Source: an uncultured Bacilli bacterium (lineage in GTDB: Bacteria; Bacillota_I; Bacilli_A; RF39; UBA660). From it: a stretch of 64,000 nt of DNA. The stretch's first letter is position 1. Each line of letters opens with the position of its first letter. The stretch spans positions 1-64,000 of the forward strand of contig CAKPMC010000004.1 of the NCBI GenBank assembly GCA_934167875.1, in the 5' to 3' direction. Below are positions 35,201 through 44,207 of the stretch, in pieces. A program made the position numbers and the translations under genes. Below the pieces are notes generated by a model. It saw nothing but the letters and a program-made list of their open reading frames with translations. It was not told the DNA's origin and did not search any database.

Positions 35201-35363
35201 TAATGTTAGCTCAACAATGAATCGTAAAAAACATATAGATGAAATAAATAAAATCTACCAATATGTAAATAATGAATTTAAGTTAACAAAAAAACATGAA
35301 AAGAAAATGAAAGAAAGAATAAAATTTTTAACTAATGTCTGGGGGATAAATAATGAAAAATAG
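32250..35363 (+). CDS. PP-loop ATPase fused to two GT2 glycosyltransferase domains
   Basis: This 1037-residue soluble protein has three parts. Residues about 1-385 form a PP-loop domain like QueC/ExsB, with SGGVDS at 126-131 and a set of Cys residues (CSICHEG and NCCQCEKC) that probably bind a metal. A GT2 domain begins at 402 (LSVIVPVYNTGKYLEKCL, SDDY DxD-like motif). A second begins at 760 (ISVVIPNYNYERFLYQ, EADDY). PP-loop enzymes activate a carboxyl or carbonyl with ATP, for example for amidation. Here the partner is presumably the sugar or its substituent. The fusion is unusual. The frame is open throughout, so it is not an artefact of stop-codon readthrough. Confidence 0.85.
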   Translation: MEKIIVKKIEVEKNDIRIDYKVTEGLKKYFNLENKFHVHYYEDISAVPEEVAVIPFVSNVLPIIWLTNSELVIDSLEEKYANSLDKTRIAFNKMYKTDIFKGKVTVKKKKRIKPLDTEENISVFYSGGVDSTSSLVSCLENKKRPLLITIWGTDVWDNNIEGFESLKKNAEDCGKKYNLKNMFIKTNFRKFIYEHELTKDLLTGKINDSWWRGIQHGIGLIGHVAPYAYTKNIKLHYIPATLNSKNIGSTCGSFPTIDESVKYMNCSICHEGYELDRLDKVNHITSYFEKQNETFPLRVCYMDKGSKLNCCQCEKCYLTIMELISLKKDPNKWGFTVNKETMNDIPKYLYEKASDSPINVEIWNRIKQEMDKNKKVLGKHKELDWIYKYTPEQAYIIRLPKLSVIVPVYNTGKYLEKCLDSLLSQDYQNLEIIVVEDCSTDNSREVLKKYNKENKIKIFYNAKNSGLSFTRNTGLKYATGKYIGYIDSDDYVDNNYYSTMMSKVINDNADVVVCDMKTVYENENNREVINRCYDIEQDKLGFVNTGLAASACNKVFKRELIEKYEFSVGKVNEDLAVVLPAIINANRVSYADGIYYYYIQRNNSIQNSRFSDKKFDIFYGVDLTLKRIENCENYDKISQAIIYNQIIVLLIYIIPKEKNISRRYHILKKFNKLSQKYEIRRNIYLWRFLEQCGKKHRIYYKALFKLNCQKLYLFSNLLISNYDLAKNIKSKKTVIKDVNKNDLIKMAKKQNKLKVQDIKISVVIPNYNYERFLYQRLYSILYQKVKIHEIIILDDCSKDNSRNLIDDIVDTLSPYINIKKIYNDTNSGSAFKQWHKGFNITEGDYVWIAEADDYCTNKFLKTVIMPIKSNNNIAISYSDTAFINAEGNIILKSIKPEIDIQKTGHWDKSYINSGIDEIKNYSYLNCTIANVSSCLIKKGDYSKFLKESGNYKQAGDWLFYINVIKNGNIAYSNKVYNYYRVHGNNVSSTMNRKKHIDEINKIYQYVNNEFKLTKKHEKKMKERIKFLTNVWGINNEK

Positions 35364-36660
35364 AAAATATGGATTAGTTGTCTTTGATAAAACTCAAAAT
35401 TTGGGCGATGATATTCAGAGCTATGCTGCTATACAATATTTGCCACAAATTGATTATTATATTGAAAGAGAATGTTTGAATGAATTTACATCACAAAATG
35501 GTGAAATAGTAAACGTTATAATGAATGGCTGGTATATGCATGATATAACTTCAATGCCACCATCACCATTTATTAATCCCCTATTTATTTCAATCCATTT
35601 TACTGATCATTTGTATAATGAGTGTCCTGAATATTTAAGTGGATACTTTCTAGATTATCTAAAAAAACATGAACCTATAGGGTGCCGTGACGAAGTTGTT
35701 AGAAAATATTTAACAGATAATAATATTAAAAATTATTGGTCTGGTTGCTTAACATTAACTATTAAAAAGTTTCCTAATGTAGAAAAAGGAAATTACATTT
35801 GTGCTGTAGATTTAGATGATGAGGAATTATCGCATTTAAGAAAGCTTACAAATAAAGAAATTAGAATAATTACACATAAATTAGATGATAGTGTAAATTC
35901 AAAGATTTCATATGAAGAGCGTATGCATAATGTTGAAGAAACATTGAAAGTATATCAAGGGGCATCATTGGTAGTAACAACAAGATTACACTGTGCGCTG
36001 CCTTCATTAGCACTAGAAACACCTGTAATAATGATACATGATAGTAATAATATAGACAAAGTTAATAGAATTGGTGTATTTTTAGAATTGATTAATCACA
36101 CATCAAAAAACAATTTTATATTAGGAAAATTTGATGACTTAATTAAAAATCCAAAAGATAATTCAAATGATTATTTAGAAATAAGAAAAAAAATTAAGTC
36201 AATTGTCAGTGAATTTATAGACAACGGATGTAAGGATTATTCAGAGAATCAACAAAATGTTAAGTTATATAAAAAATATTTTGTTGAGCAAAAAAAATAT
36301 ATTGTTAATCTTTTAAGGTTATCTTTTGAAAAAACATTAAGTTTAAGTAAGCAAGATTATATGAATTGGATTGATAATATAAATATAGAAAAAGAACAAA
36401 CTATTAGTAAAATAGATAAAGATAATCAAAAAAGGGAATATGAATTAAATAGGCAATTAAATAAATACATGTTGCGTGATGAAACTGTAAATAAAGAGCT
36501 GGAAGTAGCGATAAATAATTACTTAAAAATAGTTAATAAAAAGCAACAAGAGATAGATAAATTATACCAACAACTAAATACGATAACTACATCGAAGGGG
36601 TATAGATATTTAGAAAAATTTAGAAAGATAAAAGGAAGATTATTAAGAAGAGGTAGGTAG
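35353..36660 (+). CDS. Polysaccharide pyruvyl transferase family protein
   Basis: This 435-residue protein has the family start GLVVFDKTQNLGDDIQSYAA and the late GT-B-like segment VTTRLHCALPSLALETPVIMI. Members add pyruvate ketals from phosphoenolpyruvate to sugars of capsules and secondary wall polymers, or act as glycosyltransferases. A long charged coiled-coil tail (about 335-425) is extra and may tie it to a partner. It overlaps the fusion protein by 11 bases, which suggests coupled translation. Pyruvylated wall polymers can serve as anchors for SLH proteins, but none is visible here. Confidence 0.82.
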   Translation: MKNRKYGLVVFDKTQNLGDDIQSYAAIQYLPQIDYYIERECLNEFTSQNGEIVNVIMNGWYMHDITSMPPSPFINPLFISIHFTDHLYNECPEYLSGYFLDYLKKHEPIGCRDEVVRKYLTDNNIKNYWSGCLTLTIKKFPNVEKGNYICAVDLDDEELSHLRKLTNKEIRIITHKLDDSVNSKISYEERMHNVEETLKVYQGASLVVTTRLHCALPSLALETPVIMIHDSNNIDKVNRIGVFLELINHTSKNNFILGKFDDLIKNPKDNSNDYLEIRKKIKSIVSEFIDNGCKDYSENQQNVKLYKKYFVEQKKYIVNLLRLSFEKTLSLSKQDYMNWIDNINIEKEQTISKIDKDNQKREYELNRQLNKYMLRDETVNKELEVAINNYLKIVNKKQQEIDKLYQQLNTITTSKGYRYLEKFRKIKGRLLRRGR

Positions 36661-36661
36661 T

Positions 36662-37687
36662 ATGAAAGAGAAGAAAAAAATAGCTTTAGTAGTAGATGCT
36701 GATAATTGGGCATTTGCCAATATTGCAAAAAACATTACTAAAAATTTATCTGAACAATATGATTTCAAAATCATACCAATTATTAACCTAGATAATAATC
36801 TAGCAAAGGTATATATTGCTGCCGACGATTGTGATTTAATTCATTTCTTTTGGCGAGGAAATATTATAGGTGAATTTGATGAAGGATTTAAGTGGTATGT
36901 TGAACACCTTGGCTTTACTTTAAGTGAGTTTAAACAAAAATATATGAATAAAATAATAACTACAGCTGTTTATGATCACTTATTTTTAGATGATGAAATA
37001 AATATTACTGAACAAATATTTTCCAATTGTAATAAATATTATGTTTCTTCAAATATTCTAAAAAAAATTTATAAAAAACTTGATATTAAATATTATCCAA
37101 AATGTGTTATTACAGATGGTGTTGACTTAGATAAATTTTTTCCTCAAAGATTAGAAAGATTTTTAAATTTAGAAAATAGAAAAATAAAAATCGGATGGGT
37201 AGGAAATAGTGCATGGGCCAGTGATAAAGAAGATTTTAAAGGTGCAAATACTATTTTAAAACCAGTATTAAAAGAATTGATAGAAGAAGGGTATCCAATT
37301 GAAGAATATTTTGCAGATAGACAAGTAAGAATGATTCCACATGATCAAATGGTTGACTACTATTCTGACATCGATATATTGATATGCACATCTAAGTGTG
37401 AAGGAACACCAAATCCAGTATTGGAAGCAATGGCATGTGGAGTACCTGTTATTTCTACTAGGGTTGGAATTGTTCCTGACGCATTAGGAAATAAACAAAA
37501 ACAATTTATCTTAAAAGAAAGAACTAAAGAATGTTTGAAAGAAAAAATTATATATTTATTAAATCACAAAAAAATTTTTCAGGAATTAAGTGAAGAAAAT
37601 CAACAAGAAATAAAAGATTGGACTTGGCAGAAAATTTCAAAAAAATTTCAAGATTTTTTTGATGAATATTTAAATAATAAAGAATAG
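36662..37687 (+). CDS. GT4-type glycosyltransferase
   Basis: This 341-residue GT-B fold protein has IKIGWVGNSAWASDKEDFKG opening the second domain and the donor-binding CTSKCEGTPNPVLEAMACGVPVIST, with the Glu-x7-Glu pattern of GT4 retaining enzymes. The N-terminal domain begins KIALVVDADNWAFANIAKNI. It should transfer an activated hexose within the cytoplasm. The ATG follows the previous stop by one base, with AGGTAG as a ribosome-binding site, so it is part of the same operon. Confidence 0.9.
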   Translation: MKEKKKIALVVDADNWAFANIAKNITKNLSEQYDFKIIPIINLDNNLAKVYIAADDCDLIHFFWRGNIIGEFDEGFKWYVEHLGFTLSEFKQKYMNKIITTAVYDHLFLDDEINITEQIFSNCNKYYVSSNILKKIYKKLDIKYYPKCVITDGVDLDKFFPQRLERFLNLENRKIKIGWVGNSAWASDKEDFKGANTILKPVLKELIEEGYPIEEYFADRQVRMIPHDQMVDYYSDIDILICTSKCEGTPNPVLEAMACGVPVISTRVGIVPDALGNKQKQFILKERTKECLKEKIIYLLNHKKIFQELSEENQQEIKDWTWQKISKKFQDFFDEYLNNKE

Positions 37688-37700
37688 GAAAAGTTTTGAT

Positions 37701-39284
37701 ATGAAAAAAAGCAAAAAAAATTCTAAGAAGATGGTCAGTAATCCAATTAAAAAAATTAATATATTAATCTCATCACTACAAAAAATAGATTTAAAAAAAA
37801 TATGGAGTTTAATGTTTTTTTGTTGCTTATGTTGGTTCTTTTTAATATGTATATTAGACGCTGGTTATACATTCAATCCATTATTAATAATTTTAGGTAT
37901 AACTACCGCGGTAATATTATTAACCAAAATATATAAAACAATTCAAAAAAAATTTAAAAATTTAAGTGATAAAAAGGCCTGGATTTTTTATACAATTGTT
38001 GTTTGTTTAATGATAACTATACAAGCAGTAATAGGATATTTAGTTAGGACAAACCCAAGTTGGGATCTAGGTATAGTCATAAAATCAGCACAAGAAATTG
38101 TAAAATACGGTCATTCAACTGATATGGCTGGCTATTACATTCAAGCACCAAATAATATATTGATAACACTATTGATTGCATTAACAATTAAAGTATTTTC
38201 TTTTATTGGAATTGTAAACATAAATATAATAACTTTGATTGTGAACATTATTTTCATTCAATTATCAATCTTTCTTTTATTTAAACTTACAAAAAAAATC
38301 TATGACAACTATACAGCTTGTTTTGTATTAATTTTGATGTTTATGTTTTTACCTATTTATCCATATTCGACGATTATGTATACAGATACAATGAGTATGT
38401 TTTTACCAATTGGATTTTTATATTTATTTCAAAAATTAGATGATGTAGACATAAATAAAAAATTTATAATAATTTCTATAATTATTGGTTTTTTCAGTTT
38501 TATTTCATTAAATTTAAAGGTTACAGCTTTAATAGTAGTAATGGCTACTGTTATAAATGAAATAATAAATAAGAAATTCAAAAAGATAGTCTGTGTCTGC
38601 CTAATAGCAATATGTAGTTTTACATTATTCGAAACGGTATTTACGACAATTGTAAAAAAAACAAATGTTATGGGTCTTGATTACAAATTAACAAAATCAA
38701 TACCTTATACTCATTTCATAATGATGGGAATGTATAATATGGGTGCCTTTGATTCTGGAGAGTGGCAATTTACTCTAAATCTTCCTGATTATAATACTAG
38801 AAAGAAAGAAAATATAAAAGTTATAAAATCGAGACTTAGTCAGTACAAAACACAAGGCTATATAAAATTTCTAAACTATAAAGTAAAACAGCAAACTTGG
38901 GGATCAGGAACATATGATTTTGAAAATATCTTATCTTCATATCAGGTCGATAATAACATTGCTCATCAGTTTTTATTATCAAATGGTAGATATTATAATG
39001 CTGTTTACTATTATTGCCAAATATTTCATTTTACGATGTTATTTTGTATATTAGCATCTATTTTATATAGCATAAAAATTAGAGAAAAAATTGAAACTTT
39101 AAACATTGCAAGACTAAGTATGTTTGGATTATTATTATTTTTACTAATTTGGGAAACAAGATCAAGATATATGTTAAACTATATTCCAGTATATCTATTA
39201 ATAACGGTTAGTGGAGTAATATCTTTATCAAATAATTCAAAAAAAATAAAAAAAATATTATTTTTAAAAAATGAGGAGAAATAA
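37701..39284 (+). CDS. Multi-pass GT-C-type glycosyltransferase
   Basis: This 527-residue protein has a Lys-rich N-terminus and about 11 membrane segments. The first outside loop has YLVRTNPSWDLGIVIKSAQ with the expected acidic residue, and a later region has IMYTDTMSMFLPIGF. A large outside loop lies at about 330-430. The layout fits the GT39/ArnT/PMT-like families that use a polyprenyl-phosphate sugar outside the membrane to decorate a glycan. The donor is unknown. It is encoded between a cytoplasmic GT4 and galE in one operon. Confidence 0.7.
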   Translation: MKKSKKNSKKMVSNPIKKINILISSLQKIDLKKIWSLMFFCCLCWFFLICILDAGYTFNPLLIILGITTAVILLTKIYKTIQKKFKNLSDKKAWIFYTIVVCLMITIQAVIGYLVRTNPSWDLGIVIKSAQEIVKYGHSTDMAGYYIQAPNNILITLLIALTIKVFSFIGIVNINIITLIVNIIFIQLSIFLLFKLTKKIYDNYTACFVLILMFMFLPIYPYSTIMYTDTMSMFLPIGFLYLFQKLDDVDINKKFIIISIIIGFFSFISLNLKVTALIVVMATVINEIINKKFKKIVCVCLIAICSFTLFETVFTTIVKKTNVMGLDYKLTKSIPYTHFIMMGMYNMGAFDSGEWQFTLNLPDYNTRKKENIKVIKSRLSQYKTQGYIKFLNYKVKQQTWGSGTYDFENILSSYQVDNNIAHQFLLSNGRYYNAVYYYCQIFHFTMLFCILASILYSIKIREKIETLNIARLSMFGLLLFLLIWETRSRYMLNYIPVYLLITVSGVISLSNNSKKIKKILFLKNEEK

Positions 39285-39285
39285 A

Positions 39286-40290
39286 ATGAAAGTATTAGTT
39301 ACAGGCGGTATGGGATACATTGGTAGTCATACTGTTGTTGAATTATTAGAAAATAATTATGAAGTAATAATTGTTGATAATTTAGTAAATTCTAAAATAG
39401 ATGTTTTAGATAAAATAGAAAAAATAACTGGCAAGAGACCAAAATTTTATCAATATGATCTATGTAATTATGAAAATTTAGAAAGCATATTTAAAGAAAA
39501 TAAAATCGATGTAGTAATTCATTTTGCTGGTTTAAAAGCAGTAGGTGAAAGTTGTGAAAAACCTTTACTTTACTATCAAAATAATTTAGTATCAACTATG
39601 AATCTATTAGAGATAATGAGTAAATATAATTGTAAAAGAATTGTTTTCTCATCTAGTGCTACAGTGTATGGTAGTCCTAAATCATTACCAATTAAAGAAG
39701 ATTTTCCTTTATCAACAACCAATCCATATGGTTCAACAAAGTTATTTATTGAATATATTTTAAAAGATTTATATAAATCAGATCCAACTTGGAGTATAGC
39801 TATACTAAGATACTTCAACCCAATTGGTGCTCATGAATCATATTTACTTGGTGAAAATCCAAATGGTATTCCTAATAATTTAATGCCATATATAATGAAA
39901 GTTGCTACCAAAGAACTAGATCATTTGAATATTTTTGGTGATGACTATAATACTAAAGATGGTACTGGAGTTAGGGATTATATCCATGTAGTGGATTTAG
40001 CTAAAGGTCATATTAAAGCAGTAGAAAAAGTTTTAAGTGAAAATAAAATAGATTGTTACAATTTAGGAACAGGTACAGGATATAGTGTACTAGAAATGGT
40101 AAATTTATTTAAAAAAGTTAATGATGTTGATGTACCATACCAAATAGTAGAAAGACGTAGTGGTGATATTGCTGAATGTTATGCTGACCCAACTTATGCT
40201 AAAAAAGAATTAGGATTTATAGCAGAAAAATCTTTAGAAGATATGGTAAGAGATAGTTATCAATATATATTGCACTGCAAATCTGAATAA
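39286..40290 (+). CDS. galE: UDP-glucose 4-epimerase
   Basis: GalE interconverts UDP-glucose and UDP-galactose, and in some lineages the N-acetyl forms. It has the NAD-binding VLVTGGMGYIGSHTVVEL, the Asp of VDNLVNSK, the active-site Ser in SSSATVYG and the catalytic YGSTK. GDGTGVRDYIHVVDLA closes the substrate site. It is 334 residues, full length. The start is ATG 39286 behind GAGGAG. An in-frame ATG at 39271 overlaps the upstream gene and would bury that site. It supplies galactose-type donors for the glycosyltransferases around it. Confidence 0.96.
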   Translation: MKVLVTGGMGYIGSHTVVELLENNYEVIIVDNLVNSKIDVLDKIEKITGKRPKFYQYDLCNYENLESIFKENKIDVVIHFAGLKAVGESCEKPLLYYQNNLVSTMNLLEIMSKYNCKRIVFSSSATVYGSPKSLPIKEDFPLSTTNPYGSTKLFIEYILKDLYKSDPTWSIAILRYFNPIGAHESYLLGENPNGIPNNLMPYIMKVATKELDHLNIFGDDYNTKDGTGVRDYIHVVDLAKGHIKAVEKVLSENKIDCYNLGTGTGYSVLEMVNLFKKVNDVDVPYQIVERRSGDIAECYADPTYAKKELGFIAEKSLEDMVRDSYQYILHCKSE

Positions 40291-40311
40291 TTATTTAAAA
40301 AGGAGATAATT

Positions 40312-41439
40312 TTGAAAAGTAGTAGAATTGACTGGGTTGATATATATAAAGGAATATTAATATTTTTGATGGTATTAGGACACAGCTGTAACATTTTTTT
40401 ATTACCATGGATATATGGATTTCATATGGCAGGCTTTTTTTTCATATCAGGTTATACCACAAATTATGATAAATATGATTTTGTAACCTATATTAAGAAA
40501 AAAACAAAGAGTTTGTTAGTCCCGTTTATTGGAATAAATGTCTTTTCATTTATTATCCAATTGCTTTTAAATTTAACAGGATTATATAATGTATACTATA
40601 ATAATCAATTTTCTTTCACAAGTTTAATCAATTTTTTTAAATATTTTTCAACATTTGATTTAGCAGGTGCTAGTTGGTTTTTATTTGTTTTATACATAGC
40701 AAGTATATTATCAAAATTACTTTATGATATTATAAAAGGTTATAATGTAAAAGATAATATATCAATACATTTAATTATTTGTTTTATTATTTTTATTATT
40801 TTTTATTGCCTATTTTATAGAACAGGAGAAAAAATATCATATTTTTTAGATTTAATACCAATATCAACTTTCTTTTTATCACTTGGTACTTTTGCTTTTA
40901 ATAAAAACATGCTAATTAAAAATAAATATAATAATATTATAAAAATATTGTTATGCTGTTTTTATATCACAAATATTAGTTTTTATAATCAACCAACTGA
41001 TTGGGCTGGAAGAATTTTTCCCCCATTATATATATTATTATTCAATTCACTTGGTGGAATATTATTGTTAATAGGAATAAGTAAAATTATTGTTTTTCTA
41101 AAGAATAAGATAAAATTAATTTATATATTTTTAAATTATTTAGGTAAAAACACTTTAGAAATACTAAAATATCATTTTTTGAGTTTTAGAGTAATCTTTA
41201 CTATATTATATGTATTTAAATATTTAGATATTTCAAAATTAAAATGCCTAGTTCCCCCGTATTATGGATTTATTGAAACATTATTAACTGCAGTTATTGC
41301 GGTAATTTTTTCATTACTTTTTTCAATTTGTATAAATTATATTTATAAGATCATGAAAAAAGTAATAAACAATTTTATCAATAAGATACCAGAAAAATAT
41401 AATTTTATAGCATTAATTAAAAACATTAAAATACAATAA
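40312..41439 (+). CDS. Acyltransferase family 3 membrane protein
   Basis: This 375-residue protein has about ten membrane segments. It starts RIDWVDIYKGILIFLMVLGH, with the conserved His, then FHMAGFFFISGYT, both typical of acyltransferase_3 proteins that O-acetylate or otherwise acylate surface sugars. Start is TTG after AAGGAG. It is the last gene of the glycan locus and is followed by a strong terminator. The likely role is to modify the exported polysaccharide. Confidence 0.88.
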   Translation: MKSSRIDWVDIYKGILIFLMVLGHSCNIFLLPWIYGFHMAGFFFISGYTTNYDKYDFVTYIKKKTKSLLVPFIGINVFSFIIQLLLNLTGLYNVYYNNQFSFTSLINFFKYFSTFDLAGASWFLFVLYIASILSKLLYDIIKGYNVKDNISIHLIICFIIFIIFYCLFYRTGEKISYFLDLIPISTFFLSLGTFAFNKNMLIKNKYNNIIKILLCCFYITNISFYNQPTDWAGRIFPPLYILLFNSLGGILLLIGISKIIVFLKNKIKLIYIFLNYLGKNTLEILKYHFLSFRVIFTILYVFKYLDISKLKCLVPPYYGFIETLLTAVIAVIFSLLFSICINYIYKIMKKVINNFINKIPEKYNFIALIKNIKIQ

Positions 41440-41447
41440 TTAATAAT

Positions 41448-41484
41448 AAAAAAAAGAAAAAACTAAAAAATTTTTCTTTTTTTT
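41448..41484 (+). terminator. Intrinsic terminator of the polysaccharide locus
   Basis: A long A-rich arm with one G (41448-41462) pairs with TTTTTCTTTTTTTT (to 41484). The stem is all A-T apart from one G-C. Confidence 0.65.
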
Positions 41485-41545
41485 AGATATTTTAAAAAAA
41501 ACTTAAATAATACTATTAGAACCAATTAATGAGAGGGGGATAATT

Positions 41546-43663
41546 ATGAAAAAAACATTAATGGTTTTAATAGTATTGTTTTCTTTATTTATAGTACCAA
41601 ACTTTAAAGTAAATGCCTTAACCGATAGTTTTTATGTGAAAGAATACTTAAACAGTGAATATATTGTAAAAATAAAAGGTCAAACAGGTAAGTATGAACA
41701 GATGAGAGCATTCAGGAGAAAAAGTGATAATAGAATTGCTTATTGTTTAGAATTATGGGAAGGAATAAATGAAAATAAAACTTTAACTGGTTATGATGAC
41801 GAACAGTATAATCATGCTAACATAGATTATTCAAGTTGGGAAAAAGTAATGTTAATATCTTATTATGGATATGGTTACCAAAATCATACTGAACAAAAAT
41901 GGATTGCGATAACTCAATTTATGATTTGGAAAACTTTATCGCCAGATAGTACTTTATATTTTACTGATACCTTAAATGGTAAAAAAATAAATAAATATGA
42001 ACAAGAAATGGCAGAAATAAATAACCTGATTAAAAATCATGCAACTATACCATCATTTGATAATCAAACTTTTAATACACGATATAAAGAAGATTATCAA
42101 ATAATAGATGCCAATAACATTTTAGATAAATATGATATAACTGGTTATAATACTAATAAAGTTAGTAAAGTAAATAATACCTTAACTGTAGCTACTACTG
42201 AAATAGGTGAGAATATCGTTATCTTAGCTAACTCCGGTAAAAATTATAATAATAATCCAACAGTTTATATTGATCCTGCTGGTCAAGATTTATTAATATC
42301 AGGTAATTACATTCCTATTTATTCAGTAGTAAGATTTAACCTACCTGAAGGAAACATTACTGTTACTAAATTAGATAAAGATACTAATACTAAACTACCT
42401 CAAGGTAATGCCAGTCTTAATAATAGTAAATTTATTTTAATGGATAAAGATAATATGATAGTTTCAACTAAAACAATCACTAATAACAGCGAATTAACAT
42501 TTGAACATCTAGGATATGGTACTTATTATCTCAAAGAAATAGAATCAGGAAAGGGTTATCTTTTAAATGATAACGTTATTAAAATAGAAGTAAATAATAA
42601 TTATGAAAATATTAATTTTTATAATCAGGTTATTAAAGAAAAAATCATCATAAAAAAATATATAAGAAATACTATAACTAATCAAATAGCCATAGAGGAG
42701 GGAGCCATTTTTTCTATCTATAATTCTAATAATGAAAAAATAACTACCTTTAAAACAGATGAAAATGGAGTATATGAATTAACTTTACCATATGGAGATT
42801 ATTTACTAAAACAAGATTATGGTATGATAAATCATTCTTATATAAAAGATATTTTAATATCTATAAATAATAATGGTAATACACAATATCTTAATCTTTA
42901 TAATGATGAACTAACTGCTAAAGTAAAGGTAATTAATACAGATAGTGATTCTAATCTACCTATATTAGAAAGTGGTGCTTCTTTTAAAATAAAAAAATTA
43001 GATGGTGATATAGAAACTTTAATAACCAATGGTAATGGCTTTACCAATGAATTATTACTATCAAGTGGTAAATATCAATTAGAACAGATTTCTTCTGTTG
43101 ATGGTTATGATATTAATAAAAACATATTTGAATTTGAAATAACTGCAGATACTAATTTCATTAATGATAATGGTAATAACCTAATTGAATTAACTGTTCC
43201 TAATGATAAGTTAAAAGGTAAAATAAAAGTTATTAAAAAAACAGAATATTATTTAAATGATATTTTAACAGATACCAAAATAGAAGAATTAAATGATATA
43301 ACTATTTATGCAAATGATGATATTTATTCTAAAGATGAAATTAAACTATATGAAAAAAATAATATAGTTACTTCAAATTTATATTTTGGTACATATTATT
43401 TAATTAATCCAGTAACAAATGCTAAAATAGAATTAATTATCGATACTCCAAGTACCAGAAAAGTAGAAATTATTGAAAAAATATATGAATATGAAACTAA
43501 AGATAAAGAGGAATCTGATCCAATAAAATCAGACTATGAAGAAATAATAACTAATGTACCTAACACTTACCAAAAGGAAACTATTTCTTATCTTAGTTCT
43601 TTACTAATACTTACTGGTTTTATTTTAAATAAAATGGAGAAAAAACATGAAACTCATAAATAA
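41546..43663 (+). CDS. Thioester-domain adhesin with Cna-B/SpaA repeats and sorting signal
   Basis: This 705-residue exported protein has a signal peptide ending near KVNA. The first domain carries Cys67 (AYCLELW) and Gln124 (ITQFMIW), the TQXA-type pair that forms an internal thioester able to bind host or surface amines covalently. At least three Cna-B/SpaA-like beta domains follow (GNITVTKLDKDTNTKLPQGN, GTYYLKEIESGKGYLL, SGKYQLEQISSVDGYDI). The C-terminus is VPNTYQKE, a membrane segment and a Lys-rich tail: a sorting signal that departs from LPXTG. The sortase gene that overlaps its end is the likely anchoring enzyme. It resembles a pilus-tip adhesin. Confidence 0.87.
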   Translation: MKKTLMVLIVLFSLFIVPNFKVNALTDSFYVKEYLNSEYIVKIKGQTGKYEQMRAFRRKSDNRIAYCLELWEGINENKTLTGYDDEQYNHANIDYSSWEKVMLISYYGYGYQNHTEQKWIAITQFMIWKTLSPDSTLYFTDTLNGKKINKYEQEMAEINNLIKNHATIPSFDNQTFNTRYKEDYQIIDANNILDKYDITGYNTNKVSKVNNTLTVATTEIGENIVILANSGKNYNNNPTVYIDPAGQDLLISGNYIPIYSVVRFNLPEGNITVTKLDKDTNTKLPQGNASLNNSKFILMDKDNMIVSTKTITNNSELTFEHLGYGTYYLKEIESGKGYLLNDNVIKIEVNNNYENINFYNQVIKEKIIIKKYIRNTITNQIAIEEGAIFSIYNSNNEKITTFKTDENGVYELTLPYGDYLLKQDYGMINHSYIKDILISINNNGNTQYLNLYNDELTAKVKVINTDSDSNLPILESGASFKIKKLDGDIETLITNGNGFTNELLLSSGKYQLEQISSVDGYDINKNIFEFEITADTNFINDNGNNLIELTVPNDKLKGKIKVIKKTEYYLNDILTDTKIEELNDITIYANDDIYSKDEIKLYEKNNIVTSNLYFGTYYLINPVTNAKIELIIDTPSTRKVEIIEKIYEYETKDKEESDPIKSDYEEIITNVPNTYQKETISYLSSLLILTGFILNKMEKKHETHK

Positions 43664-44207
43664 GGGATTAATTATTTCCTTACTTGGAGTATTTCTATTT
43701 AGTTATCAAAATATTACTAATCATAAAAAAATAGAAAAAGAAGAAAACAAGATATTTCAAACTTTAGCTAAAGAAACTGGTTATAATTATAAAGATAACG
43801 ATACATATGATGGAATCATCGAAATACCACAAATAAATCTGCAAAAGGGTTTCTACCAAAAAAATGATAAAAGAAATAATATCAATGAAAATATAACTAT
43901 CCATAATATGTCAACTTATCCAAACGAAGATAATTCCAATCTTATTCTAATGGCACATTCTGGAAATGGTGAAAAAGCTTACTTTAATGATTTACCAAAG
44001 TTAAATACTGATAGTTTAATAAAAATATATTATCAAAATATTAAATATACTTATAAAATAGATAAGTATTATGAAGTACCTAAAACTGGTGATGTTTCTA
44101 TAAAAAGAAATATAAATAAAAAAACAATAACTCTAATTACTTGTAGTCAACAAGATAAGACTAAGCAATTAGTATACATAGGATACTTAATAGATGAAAC
44201 AAAATAG
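43647..44207 (+). CDS. Sortase-like transpeptidase linked to the adhesin; Gln in place of catalytic Arg
   Basis: This 186-residue protein has an N-terminal membrane anchor (LIISLLGVFLFSY) and a sortase beta-barrel: YDGIIEIPQINLQKGFY, His104 in LMAHSG and Cys166 in ITLITCSQ. In characterised sortases an Arg lies 8-20 residues after the Cys at the start of the last strand. Here the segment reads TKQLVYIGYL, with Gln174. The nearest basic residues are Lys171 and Lys173. It overlaps the adhesin by 17 bases and presumably handles its VPNT signal. Size suggests a class C/D/E-like enzyme. Activity with the altered triad is uncertain. Confidence 0.85.
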   Translation: MKLINKGLIISLLGVFLFSYQNITNHKKIEKEENKIFQTLAKETGYNYKDNDTYDGIIEIPQINLQKGFYQKNDKRNNINENITIHNMSTYPNEDNSNLILMAHSGNGEKAYFNDLPKLNTDSLIKIYYQNIKYTYKIDKYYEVPKTGDVSIKRNINKKTITLITCSQQDKTKQLVYIGYLIDETK

